Below are positions 1 through 5,810 of a stretch of DNA of 7,328 bases, piece by piece. Below the pieces are notes generated by a model. The model saw only the letters and a program-made list of their open reading frames with translations. It was not told the DNA's origin and made no database searches. A program made the position numbers and the translations under genes. How positions within the stretch are numbered: position 1 is the first letter of the stretch; the number at the start of each line of letters is the position of its first letter. Origin of the DNA: Eubacteriales bacterium (GTDB lineage Bacteria > Bacillota > Clostridia > Peptostreptococcales > Anaerovoracaceae); NCBI GenBank assembly GCA_028691625.1, contig JAQUYZ010000071.1:1-7328 (forward strand). The letters run 5' to 3'.

Positions 1-1928
1 ACCGGAACCAGCTCCTGGTCACCGACCTGCGAAACAGTCAGATTCAAGGTCTTTCCGCCCTTTGTCATAGACAGTTCAAAGCTTCCCGTCTTGTATGCCA
101 CTGCTGCACCCAGCTTATCGGCCAATACCGCTGCTTCCACATACAGCTTGCCGTCCCGGATTATCGGTGCAGCAGAAAAGTCGATGGGAATACCCTGCCA
201 GATTACAGAGGCGTTTGTGGTGTCCTTCTGATAGACGGTCTCTCCGCCAAGCACGGTGGTCAATGCCTGAATATCCTTAATCTCGTTTGCCGGGCATTTC
301 ATATAGTCTCTGTCGATGATGACAAAGTCCGCGAACTTTCCTGCTTCAAGAGATCCCTTCATATTCTCCTCAAACTGTCCATAGGCAGCCCAGATCGTAA
401 AGGCTTTCAAAGCTTCCTCTCGCGTCATCGATTCACCGGAATACCAGCCGCCTTCCGGCTGTCCATCCCTGCCCTGCCTTGTAACGGCAGCATAAAGCCC
501 ATGGTACGGATTTACCAGCTCAACAGGAGCATCGGAGCCGCCGATGATTATGTTTCCGGATTCAATGACCTTTCTCCATGCATAGGCGCCATTCATTCTC
601 TCTGCGCCGATTCTGTCTTCCGCCATTGTTTTATCAGAAGTTGCATGGGTGGGCTGCATCGCCGGAAGAATTTTCAGGTCAGCAATTCTCTGAATATCCG
701 AGACCTTCGCGATTTGAAAATGCTCGATCCGAAGTCTGGCATCCGCTCTTGGATTTGCCTTCATGAGTTTTTCATAGGTGTTGATCACCTGATTGATCGC
801 TCCGTCGCCGATAGCATGGGTCGCAAGCTGGTAGCCCTTGTTGTACGGGTCCTTCATTTCATTGTAAATCTGTTCCTCTGTGAATTTATAGTTTCCGATA
901 TGCCCCGCTCTGTCACTGTAATCCTCAAGGAGTGCGGCGCTTCTGGACCCCAGAGATCCGTCCGCGAAGAATTTTACCGCATTGATGCTGAGGTGATTGT
1001 CATAAAGACCCTTCTGCGGAGGATTGTTGGCGATATATTTTCTTTCCGCCTCTCCGATTGTTCCGCCCCAGTCACCGCCAATGAGGGAATAGAGCCGGAT
1101 TTTCAGTTTTCCGGCCTTGTATAGATCATGGTACTGATTGATCGTAGCCATGTTGGAACCTGCATCCATAATGCTGGTAAACCCATAGGAAAGCAGCTGC
1201 GACTCGGCTTTCCGAATCGCTTCCTTTTTCCGTTCGTCACTCAGCGCGGGAATGATCATCTGTACCGGTTCCCCTGCTGTATCGGTGAGACAGCCTGTCG
1301 GTTCTCCGTTCGCATCCTTTAAAATCTCACCACCCTGAGGATTTGTTGAATCCTTTGTGATTCCGGCGAGTTCAAGGGCTTTTGAATTGACCCAGATCAT
1401 GTGTCCGTCGGTTCGCTCCATGACCACCGGATTGTTTGGAGCCACGGCATCCAGATCTTCCTTGGTTGGATACGCTTTATTCTCCCAGATGGTATTGTTC
1501 CATCCAAATCCGGTGACCCATTCTCCCGGCTGCACCTTGCCCACTTCTGCCTTAACGGCCTCAATGATCTCTGCCTTCGGTTTCCAGAATGCATCCACCT
1601 TCATCAGATTCTCACCAAGCATCGGAAGATGCATATGCCCTTCCATCAAACCCGGAATTACGGTTTTCCCCTTTAAATCCGTAATCTTCGTACTCTTTCC
1701 GATGTGGCTTTTCACATTTTCATTGCTGCCGACAAAAATCAGATTTTGGCCTTTGACCGCCATAGCGGCCGCTTTGGGCTGCTCTTCATCCATCGTGTAA
1801 ATATTTCCGTTTATGTAGACGCTGTCTGCGATCTCGCCCGCCGCGGATGAAGATACCGGAAATGTGCTTAAAATGAAGGTAAATACGACAGCCCAGATAA
1901 ATATGTTTTTTAAACTTACTTTTTTCAT
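1..1928 (-). CDS. Exported YtcJ-type amidohydrolase with C-terminal stalk domain (3' end outside window)
   Basis: Predicted secreted metal-dependent amidohydrolase of the Amidohydrolase_3/YtcJ group; the substrate is unknown. The frame is open for 642 codons from the ATG at 1928 to the left edge, with no stop seen. Residues 1-30 form a signal peptide (lysines, hydrophobic core, SSAA). Metal and catalytic motifs run in family order: HMH at 98-100, KFFADGS with K319 and D323, HAIGDGA with H371, RIEHFQ with H403, and GSDAPVE with D466. The amidohydrolase fold closes near residue 566 with the usual GSLEAGKFADFVI strand and VLGGETVY. From about 575 the protein continues into a copper-amine-oxidase N-terminal-type (stalk) domain: bulky hydrophobic strand, DGKLYVEAAVLADKLGA, then GGKTLNLTV. 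Most YtcJ proteins are cytoplasmic and stop before this. The start is supported by a GGGGGG Shine-Dalgarno 7 nt upstream. It has its own promoter and lies downstream of the VOC gene's terminator, so it is probably monocistronic. Confidence 0.93.
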   Translation of the reverse strand, partial: MKKVSLKNIFIWAVVFTFILSTFPVSSSAAGEIADSVYINGNIYTMDEEQPKAAAMAVKGQNLIFVGSNENVKSHIGKSTKITDLKGKTVIPGLMEGHMHLPMLGENLMKVDAFWKPKAEIIEAVKAEVGKVQPGEWVTGFGWNNTIWENKAYPTKEDLDAVAPNNPVVMERTDGHMIWVNSKALELAGITKDSTNPQGGEILKDANGEPTGCLTDTAGEPVQMIIPALSDERKKEAIRKAESQLLSYGFTSIMDAGSNMATINQYHDLYKAGKLKIRLYSLIGGDWGGTIGEAERKYIANNPPQKGLYDNHLSINAVKFFADGSLGSRSAALLEDYSDRAGHIGNYKFTEEQIYNEMKDPYNKGYQLATHAIGDGAINQVINTYEKLMKANPRADARLRIEHFQIAKVSDIQRIADLKILPAMQPTHATSDKTMAEDRIGAERMNGAYAWRKVIESGNIIIGGSDAPVELVNPYHGLYAAVTRQGRDGQPEGGWYSGESMTREEALKAFTIWAAYGQFEENMKGSLEAGKFADFVIIDRDYMKCPANEIKDIQALTTVLGGETVYQKDTTNASVIWQGIPIDFSAAPIIRDGKLYVEAAVLADKLGAAVAYKTGSFELSMTKGGKTLNLTVSQVGDQELVP

Positions 1929-1947
1929 GGTTACACCCCCCGTCTCT

Positions 1948-1977
1948 ATTATACGTTGGTATGTCCTGTTTTTTCAG
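1948..1977 (-). promoter_or_regulatory. Candidate promoter of the amidohydrolase gene
   Basis: On the minus strand a perfect TATAAT (1948-1953) lies 18 nt downstream of CTGAAA (1972-1977), a 4/6 match to the -35 consensus. Transcription would start near 1941, giving a leader of only about 13 nt that begins almost at the G-run ribosome binding site. The good -10 and the terminator just upstream support it; the weak -35 limits certainty. Confidence 0.55.
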
Positions 1978-2010
1978 CGGTTTTCCCAGACAAGTTCTGT
2001 CAGCAATCGT

Positions 2011-2051
2011 TAAAAAAATGGGCACATCCGCAATTGTTCCGCGGATATGCC
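2011..2051 (-). terminator. Rho-independent terminator of the VOC gene
   Basis: Read on the minus strand, an 11-bp stem with one G-U pair (2041-2051 with 2021-2031) encloses a 9-nt loop and is followed by CA and a run of seven T (2012-2018). It begins 47 nt after the VOC stop codon and separates that gene from the amidohydrolase promoter. Confidence 0.9.
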
Positions 2052-2097
2052 TCTGTTGTTTTCCTTTATGCGATACGGGATCTTCTGTCGGGAAAGC

Positions 2098-2466
2098 CTA
2101 TCTGTATGGGATAATCTCAATCCAGTACCCGTCGGGATCGTTGATGAAATAGAGCCCCATATCATGGTTTTCGTAGCAGATGCAGCCCATTGCTTCATGC
2201 ATCTTGTGCGCCGCGTCGTAATCATCCACCTTGAATGCGATATGGAATTCATTGTCTCCGAGATTGTAGGGCTCTTTTTTGTCCCGAAGCCACGTCAGCT
2301 CGATCTGATGCCCGGCATTTTCATTTGCGATAAAAACGATAATAAAGGAGCCGTCGGAAGCCGCTTTTCTTCGGACTTCCCTTAACCCCAGCGCCTCCTC
2401 GTAGAATTTCAGGGATTTATCCAGACTTAATACATTGATGTTGTTGTGCACAATCTTAAAATTCAT
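2098..2466 (-). CDS. VOC-family protein, glyoxalase I-like
   Basis: Protein of 122 aa in the vicinal oxygen chelate superfamily, closest in pattern to glyoxalase I (lactoylglutathione lyase), which isomerises the methylglyoxal-thiol hemithioacetal. Two beta-alpha-beta-beta-beta modules are visible, and each contributes metal ligands at the positions known for E. coli GloA: H7 and E56 in the first, H75 and E117 in the second. The C-terminal FINDPDGYWIEI strand is typical. The length fits single-domain GlxI. The start at 2466 is chosen because AAAGGTGG lies about 8 nt upstream; an ATG 138 nt further up at 2604 would read back through the rpsI terminator and add a non-conserved stretch. No well-spaced promoter was found in the 66 bp between that terminator and the start, so expression may depend partly on read-through from rplM-rpsI. 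Glutathione is uncommon in Clostridia, so the natural thiol or substrate is uncertain. Confidence 0.9.
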   Translation of the reverse strand: MNFKIVHNNINVLSLDKSLKFYEEALGLREVRRKAASDGSFIIVFIANENAGHQIELTWLRDKKEPYNLGDNEFHIAFKVDDYDAAHKMHEAMGCICYENHDMGLYFINDPDGYWIEIIPYR

Positions 2467-2529
2467 TCCTGTTCCCACCTTTCGTATTTTGTTTTCAACT
2501 ATATAGAATGTAGTCAATGCCGAATGAGC

Positions 2530-2570
2530 AAAAAATCCCCTAATTCCATCGAATAAGGGGATTTGTTTTT
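2530..2570 (-). terminator. Terminator of the rplM-rpsI operon
   Basis: On the minus strand, arms 2551-2564 and 2533-2546 pair into a long stem (AAATCCCCT against AGGGGATTT, a T-T mismatch, then four more pairs) with a GATG loop and a T run at the end. It begins 14 nt after the rpsI stop codon. The other strand also has a T run (2565-2570), so it could work in both directions. Confidence 0.9.
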
Positions 2571-2578
2571 TATAAAAA

Positions 2579-2974
2579 CTAACGTTTTGAAAATTGGGAT
2601 GCACGTCTTGCTTTCTTGAGTCCGTATTTCTTTCTTTCCTTCATTCTCGAATCTCTGGTTAAGAAACCCGCAGCCTTCAAAGGAGCTCTGAACGCTTCTC
2701 TGTCCGAGGAAGCAAGTGCTCTGGAAATACCGTGTCTTAAAGCTCCGGCCTGCCCTGTGAATCCACCGCCTCTGACGGTAGCAACCACGTCAAACTTGCC
2801 CTCGACGCCTGCAACCTCGAAAGGTCTTCTGACCTCTCTCTTCAGAATTTCCATTCCGAAATAGTCTTCAAGCGATTTTTTATTTACTGTGATATTGCCT
2901 TTACCAGGGATTAATCTGACTCTAGCAACGGAAGATTTTCTTCTACCAGTACCTGTATATTGCATCTTTGCCAT
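2579..2974 (-). CDS. rpsI: 30S ribosomal protein S9
   Basis: Ribosomal protein S9 (uS9) of the small subunit head, whose C-terminal tail reaches the P-site tRNA. It has 131 aa, the normal length, and all landmarks: [16 protein letters not shown] at the N-terminus, the [19 protein letters not shown] block at about 69-87, and the basic end [20 protein letters not shown] closing in QFSKR. A strong GGGGAGG Shine-Dalgarno lies 8 nt before the ATG. The gene starts 18 nt after the rplM stop, the classic L13-S9 pair, and is followed at once by a terminator. One detail: the near-universal proline in the terminal PQFSKR motif is a serine here (S126; codon TCC instead of CCN), a one-base difference. Confidence 0.99.
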   Translation of the reverse strand: MAKMQYTGTGRRKSSVARVRLIPGKGNITVNKKSLEDYFGMEILKREVRRPFEVAGVEGKFDVVATVRGGGFTGQAGALRHGISRALASSDREAFRAPLKAAGFLTRDSRMKERKKYGLKKARRASQFSKR

Positions 2975-2992
2975 TTATGATTCCTCCCCTTC

Positions 2993-3421
2993 TTAATAAT
3001 TCCAAACTTCAGGCTGCTGTGCCGCGTGCTTGTGTTCAGGACCAGCATAAACCTTAAGCTTTTTATACATTTGTCTGCCTAATTTTCCATCGGGCATCAT
3101 GCCTTTCACAGCATGTCTGATAATTTCTTCCGGCTTTTTCGCCTGCAGCTTTTCAAAAGTGATTTCGCGCAATCCGCCCGGATAACCGGTATGTCTCTTG
3201 TAAACCTTGTCGGTTCTCTTCTTTCCGGTTACTTCTACCTTTTCGGCATTTATGATAATTACATAGTCACCAGTGTCAACGTGTGGTGTAAAAATTGGTT
3301 TTCTCTTACCTCTTAATATGGAAGCCGCTTCGGTTGCCAATCTACCAAGAGTCTTGCCCTCAGCGTCGATTATATACCATTTATGTTCCACTTCATGAGG
3401 TTTTGCGATAAATGATTTCAT
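2993..3421 (-). CDS. rplM: 50S ribosomal protein L13
   Basis: Ribosomal protein L13 (uL13), an early-assembly 23S rRNA-binding protein. It has 142 aa, as usual for the family, with [17 protein letters not shown] near the N-terminus, the central [22 protein letters not shown], the HTGYPGG motif, [16 protein letters not shown], and the C-terminal [17 protein letters not shown]. The start at 3421 is preferred because AGGAGAG sits 9 nt upstream. The in-frame ATG at 3439 overlaps that Shine-Dalgarno and would add six non-conserved residues (MRRVFK). It is the first gene of the rplM-rpsI operon, behind a strong promoter and a structured leader likely to serve autogenous control. Confidence 0.99.
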   Translation of the reverse strand: MKSFIAKPHEVEHKWYIIDAEGKTLGRLATEAASILRGKRKPIFTPHVDTGDYVIIINAEKVEVTGKKRTDKVYKRHTGYPGGLREITFEKLQAKKPEEIIRHAVKGMMPDGKLGRQMYKKLKVYAGPEHKHAAQQPEVWNY

Positions 3422-3454
3422 CTTAAAAACTCTCCTCATTGTCTAATTCGATTC

Positions 3455-3517
3455 GCCAGCGCGTTTCACCCCGCTCTGGCATCAACTGTATCGTAAAATC
3501 CGGGGCTAATGGATTTT
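3455..3517 (-). promoter_or_regulatory. Candidate L13-type ribosomal protein leader RNA
   Basis: The transcript between the rplM promoter and the gene can fold into two hairpins. The first pairs AAAATCC with GGATTTT (3511-3517 with 3495-3501) around a 9-nt loop ending in GCCCC. The second pairs GCCAG-A-GCG with CGC-G-CTGGC (3472-3480 with 3455-3463) around GGGTGAAA. The GCCCC loop is complementary to GGGGT at 3468-3472, so a loop-loop contact is possible. L13 leaders are known upstream of rplM in low-GC Gram-positive bacteria and are thought to bind L13. Assignment here rests on position and visible pairing, not a covariance-model match. Confidence 0.6.
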
Positions 3518-3535
3518 TACACATAATGCACGAAT

Positions 3536-3565
3536 ATTATAATATTATAATGGTCCGTTTGTCAA
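3536..3565 (-). promoter_or_regulatory. Strong sigma-A-type promoter of rplM-rpsI
   Basis: On the minus strand a perfect TTGACA (3560-3565) and a perfect TATAAT (3536-3541) are 18 nt apart; a second overlapping TATAAT at 3544-3549 is too close to the -35. Transcription would start near 3529, giving a leader of about 108 nt before the L13 start codon. Confidence 0.85.
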
Positions 3566-3816
3566 TCAAAATAGACCAATAAAACAGAGATTGAAACAAA
3601 TAAAGTTGTTCTTTGATCCGGTGCCTGGCCATAGACTCTTAACAAGGGTTGTATCATGATCTATTCTGTCCCGGAACGGATTAAAAATCTCCGGGTCGCT
3701 GTTGAATAAAATTATAACAGCCTGTCAACAATCTGAACATCAGAATAATTCACCAAGCAGCAGCAATGAATTCTACAGTCATGATACCAGGTTCCTTGAA
3801 TAAACGGTGAAGATTT
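3566..3816. other. Intergenic region between rplM promoter and SleB-type gene
   Basis: This AT-rich stretch has no credible gene. It holds an inverted repeat CCCGG...CCGGG (3670-3674 with 3691-3695), with inner complementarity GAT/ATC, but no T run on either side, so it is not a standard terminator. A weak plus-strand promoter candidate, CTGTCA (3722-3727)-N16-AATAAT (3744-3749), could serve the downstream hydrolase. No convincing sporulation sigma-factor site was recognised. Confidence 0.35.
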
Positions 3817-3829
3817 GGGGGTTACATAC

Positions 3830-4516
3830 ATGACAAAGGGGAAAAACAATTTCGATGCTGCCAGGCTGGTGATCTGTATATTGGCCGCACTGGCATTTGG
3901 GGCCTATTTAGGCGCTCCCGGCCCGAAGGTTTGGGCCCACCCTGTTTCCGAAGTGATGACTGTGATATCGGAACAGATTATAAAATTTGAAAGCATACCG
4001 AACGAAACCGCAAAAGATAAAAAAGAGATAGCCGGTGCTGTAACAGCAGCAGGCATTGAGATGATCGTAGCGGAGTCGCAGGCGGAGGAAGTTCCCGGTT
4101 ACATATGTCTCAACGCAAATCGCGGCGGAGTCGCTGACAGAAAAGAAAAAGACATCCTGATCCATCTGATCAACGCAGAGGCTTACGGACTTTCCTATAA
4201 GGCCAAGGTGGCCGTTGGGCAGGTTGTTATGAATCGGTGGAAGGGTCCCTATTATGGAGATGATTTGCTGGCGATCATGACAGCGCCGCATCAGTTTACT
4301 CCGATCCATAACGGATCCGCTTTCGAAAAGCAAATCGAGCCCGACTCCATCAAGGCGGCCAATGCGGTATTGGGCGGTTCCGGCGTAACAGAACTGACCG
4401 GCGACACCTATTACTTCGTCAATCCTGATTTCACCGAAGATAAAACCATCGAGCAGAGTATGGAGTTTGTTTGTGAGATTGAGGGGATCCACTTCTACAA
4501 ACCGCCAACCAGATAA
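3830..4516 (+). CDS. Exported cell wall hydrolase, SleB family
   Basis: Predicted exported peptidoglycan hydrolase of 228 aa with a C-terminal SleB/CwlJ-type catalytic domain (Hydrolase_2), the family that includes spore cortex-lytic transglycosylases. The domain covers about residues 108-224. It opens with LIHLINAEAYGLSYKAKVAVGQVVMNR, where E117 matches the family's catalytic glutamate, and continues with APHQFTPIHNG and GDTYYFVNP. Residues 1-36 form a signal peptide or N-terminal anchor (LVICILAALAFGAYLG, possible cleavage after VWA). Residues 37-107 are a polar linker without a recognised peptidoglycan-binding domain. The ATG at 3830 is chosen because GGGGG lies 8 nt upstream; an in-frame TTG at 3815 is a weaker alternative. 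A hairpin follows the stop, so it is probably a single-gene unit. Whether it acts in spores or in vegetative wall turnover cannot be told from the sequence. Confidence 0.9.
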   Translation: MTKGKNNFDAARLVICILAALAFGAYLGAPGPKVWAHPVSEVMTVISEQIIKFESIPNETAKDKKEIAGAVTAAGIEMIVAESQAEEVPGYICLNANRGGVADRKEKDILIHLINAEAYGLSYKAKVAVGQVVMNRWKGPYYGDDLLAIMTAPHQFTPIHNGSAFEKQIEPDSIKAANAVLGGSGVTELTGDTYYFVNPDFTEDKTIEQSMEFVCEIEGIHFYKPPTR

Positions 4517-4564
4517 TTTCAAACATGTAAATAATCAATTTGCTCCTTCGTAGCGGAAACCAAT

Positions 4565-4615
4565 GGAAAGCAGTCTTTCATCAAAAGAAAGGCTGCTTTG
4601 TTCCTTGTAATATTT
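4565..4615 (+). terminator. Probable terminator after the SleB-type gene
   Basis: A 13-bp stem with one T-G pair (4567-4579 with 4587-4599) encloses a 7-nt loop. The 3' arm ends in CTGCTTT and continues T-rich (GTTCCTTGTAATATTTTT), although the T tract is interrupted. It lies 50 nt after the stop codon and isolates the downstream ACP operon from the hydrolase gene. Confidence 0.75.
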
Positions 4616-4619
4616 TTCT

Positions 4620-4648
4620 TTGTGAACCGTATTCAGATATAGTACAAT
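4620..4648 (+). promoter_or_regulatory. Candidate upstream promoter of the ACP-KR-KS operon
   Basis: TTGTGA (4620-4625) and TACAAT (4643-4648) are 17 nt apart, a moderate -35 and a good -10. Transcription would start near 4655, leaving a leader of about 80 nt that contains the inverted repeat at 4658-4677. Confidence 0.5.
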
Positions 4649-4657
4649 GTAGACAGA

Positions 4658-4677
4658 TTGTGACAAAATCCTCACAA
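4658..4677. promoter_or_regulatory. Perfect inverted repeat, candidate operator
   Basis: TTGTGA and TCACAA form a perfect 6-bp dyad with an 8-nt spacer. It lies just downstream of one candidate promoter and overlaps the -35 of the second, where a bound regulator could block transcription. The half-site TTGTGA recurs at 4620. The half-sites look like those of Rex and CRP sites, but both of those families use a 6-nt gap here, so no regulator is assigned. Confidence 0.4.
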
Positions 4678-4687
4678 GATTTATCAT
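4660..4687 (+). promoter_or_regulatory. Candidate proximal promoter of the ACP-KR-KS operon
   Basis: GTGACA (4660-4665, 5/6 to consensus) and TATCAT (4682-4687, 5/6) are separated by 16 nt. The -35 lies inside the inverted repeat at 4658-4677. Transcription would start near 4694, about 40 nt before the ACP start codon. Confidence 0.5.
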
Positions 4688-4735
4688 GTTTATATTGGAA
4701 CGAAATTTAAAAGAAAGATATAAGGGGGACATGTT

Positions 4736-4999
4736 ATGGCAGTTACAGACAAAAACGAAATCGAACAGCTGGTAAGGAATGAAATCAGCCGACTGACAAA
4801 AAAGGACGGAAATGCGGTCGACCCTGATTTACATCTCGGTGCAGGGCTGGACATGGATTCCCTGTACATGCTGGAAATGTACGCAATGATCGAGACCACC
4901 TTCGGTGTGATGATTCCAACGGACAGACTCCAGTTCATGAATACCATCAATAAAATCGTCAATACGATCGTTGAATTCCAGGAGATGGAAAAGAAGTAG
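4736..4999 (+). CDS. Acyl carrier protein
   Basis: Small acidic carrier protein of 87 aa that holds growing acyl chains on a phosphopantetheine arm. The four-helix pattern is clear, with the attachment motif GLDMDSLYMLEMYAMIE placing the modified serine at S42, followed by FGVMIPTDRLQFMNTINKIVNTIVEF. It differs from housekeeping AcpP: the near-universal LGADSLD is replaced by LDMDSLY, the acidic recognition helix is rich in methionine and tyrosine, and the protein is about ten residues longer, ending in charged EMEKK. These traits fit carriers from specialised type II systems, which is an inference. AGGGGG lies 7 nt before the ATG. It is the first gene of the rightward operon; the ketoreductase starts 18 nt after its stop codon. 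Confidence 0.93.
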   Translation: MAVTDKNEIEQLVRNEISRLTKKDGNAVDPDLHLGAGLDMDSLYMLEMYAMIETTFGVMIPTDRLQFMNTINKIVNTIVEFQEMEKK

Positions 5000-5017
5000 A
5001 AGTAGAAGGTGAAGAGT

Positions 5018-5752
5018 ATGACTACTGCAATCGTAACCGGCGGAAGCCGCGGCATCGGCAGGGCTATTGTTTCAGCGCTTGCCGAGAAAGGTGTTTCTGT
5101 CACATTTACCTATCGCAGCGGTGTCGAAGAAGCCGAAGCTCTTCAGAAACAGCTGAAGAAACAGGGCCGGACCGCCGATGCGGTTTCTCTTGATGTAACA
5201 GACCAGGAAGCTTGCCGGGAGTTTATCAACGCGTTTTACAAAGCAAACGGTGCCCCCGACATTCTGGTAAACAATGCTGGAGTTACGGACGACAGCCTGC
5301 TTTTCGCTATGAAGAAAGGGCAGTGGGACAAGGTGATCGATACGGATCTGAACGGAATCTTTAATATGACGCAGACCACTGTTTTTCATATGATGAAGGC
5401 CCGCAAAGGTCGGATCATCAATATCGCCTCCATCAGCGGGCTGAACGGCATCAAGGGTCAATGCAACTATTCTGCAGCCAAGGGGGCCGTGATCGGCTTT
5501 ACGAAAGCCCTGGCAAAGGAGGCTTCTCCTATGGGCATAGCGGTGAATGCCATTGCACCCGTCGGAGTGGAAACAGAAATGACGGCAGCCATTTCAAAGG
5601 AAGCTCTGGAGGAAATGCTGAGGGAGGTTCCCATGAAGCGGCTTTGTACTCCCGAGGAGGTGGCGAATGTTGCAGCCTATCTCGCTTTGGAGAGTCCTCT
5701 TTATCTGACAGGCACCTCAATCGTGCTGGACGGCGGATTGGGAAGTCTGTAA
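5018..5752 (+). CDS. fabG: 3-oxoacyl-ACP reductase, FabG-type SDR
   Basis: Short-chain dehydrogenase/reductase that reduces 3-ketoacyl-ACP to 3-hydroxyacyl-ACP with NADPH. The protein is 244 aa, the same length as E. coli FabG, with key residues at identical numbers: cofactor loop TGGSRGIG at 7-14, NNAG at 85-88, and catalytic S138, Y151 and K155 (YSAAK). An arginine in TYRSG after the second strand fits NADPH preference. The C-terminal LTGTSIVLDGGLGSL is typical. The usual PGxxxTxM loop after the catalytic helix reads APVGVETEM, with the glycine shifted by one position. The start at 5018 is preferred: AAGGTG is 6 nt upstream, and the in-frame GTG at 5009 lies within that site. Lying between an ACP and a ketosynthase, it probably acts on the chain built by that pair rather than in bulk fatty acid synthesis. 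Confidence 0.93.
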   Translation: MTTAIVTGGSRGIGRAIVSALAEKGVSVTFTYRSGVEEAEALQKQLKKQGRTADAVSLDVTDQEACREFINAFYKANGAPDILVNNAGVTDDSLLFAMKKGQWDKVIDTDLNGIFNMTQTTVFHMMKARKGRIINIASISGLNGIKGQCNYSAAKGAVIGFTKALAKEASPMGIAVNAIAPVGVETEMTAAISKEALEEMLREVPMKRLCTPEEVANVAAYLALESPLYLTGTSIVLDGGLGSL

Positions 5753-5760
5753 TTCGCAAA

Positions 5761-5769
5761 TGATATAAT
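5761..5769 (+). promoter_or_regulatory. Possible extended -10 promoter before the ketosynthase gene
   Basis: TGATATAAT fits the extended -10 consensus (TG, one base, perfect TATAAT) within the 58-bp gap before the KS gene. No well-spaced -35 is present (TTGGGA lies 20 nt upstream of the TATAAT), which extended -10 promoters can tolerate. It could give the KS extra transcription independent of the ACP promoter, or be chance in AT-rich spacer. Confidence 0.3.
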
Positions 5770-5810
5770 CAGCCTCAATTGGATTTCACGAACCTCAAGG
5801 GGGAGCATCT

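Noticed and set aside
501..1124. Open plus-strand frame of 207 codons
   Set aside because: It lies wholly opposite the amidohydrolase gene, whose protein shows family motifs throughout; the plus-strand translation shows no recognisable domain.
1357..1800. Open plus-strand frame of 147 codons
   Set aside because: Antisense to the metal-binding N-terminal part of the amidohydrolase; no domain or convincing ribosome binding site.
2467..2530. TTGACT and TATATA as a promoter for the VOC gene
   Set aside because: They are only about 6 nt apart, too close to work as a -35/-10 pair, and no other good partner was found.
2467..2604. Upstream start for the VOC protein at 2604 (46 extra residues)
   Set aside because: It would read through the rpsI terminator, the added residues match nothing in the family, and a better start with a Shine-Dalgarno exists at 2466.
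3670..3695. Inverted repeat CCCGG/CCGGG as a terminator
   Set aside because: No T run follows on either strand and no gene ends nearby; kept only as an unexplained repeat within the intergenic entry.
3908..4522. Open minus-strand frame of 204 codons
   Set aside because: Antisense to the SleB-type hydrolase, which has a signal peptide, the catalytic motif and a proper Shine-Dalgarno; the minus translation looks like a shadow.
4658..4677. Classical CRP or Rex binding site
   Set aside because: The half-sites fit, but the spacer is 8 nt while both consensus sites have 6 between TTGTGA/TGTGA and TCACAA/TCACA; described only as an unassigned operator candidate.
4690..5103. Minus-strand frame with hydrophobic, membrane-like translation
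   Set aside because: Opposite the ACP gene. The hydrophobic residues come from the reverse complement of acidic and lysine codons (GAA/AAA read as TTC/TTT), a common artefact.
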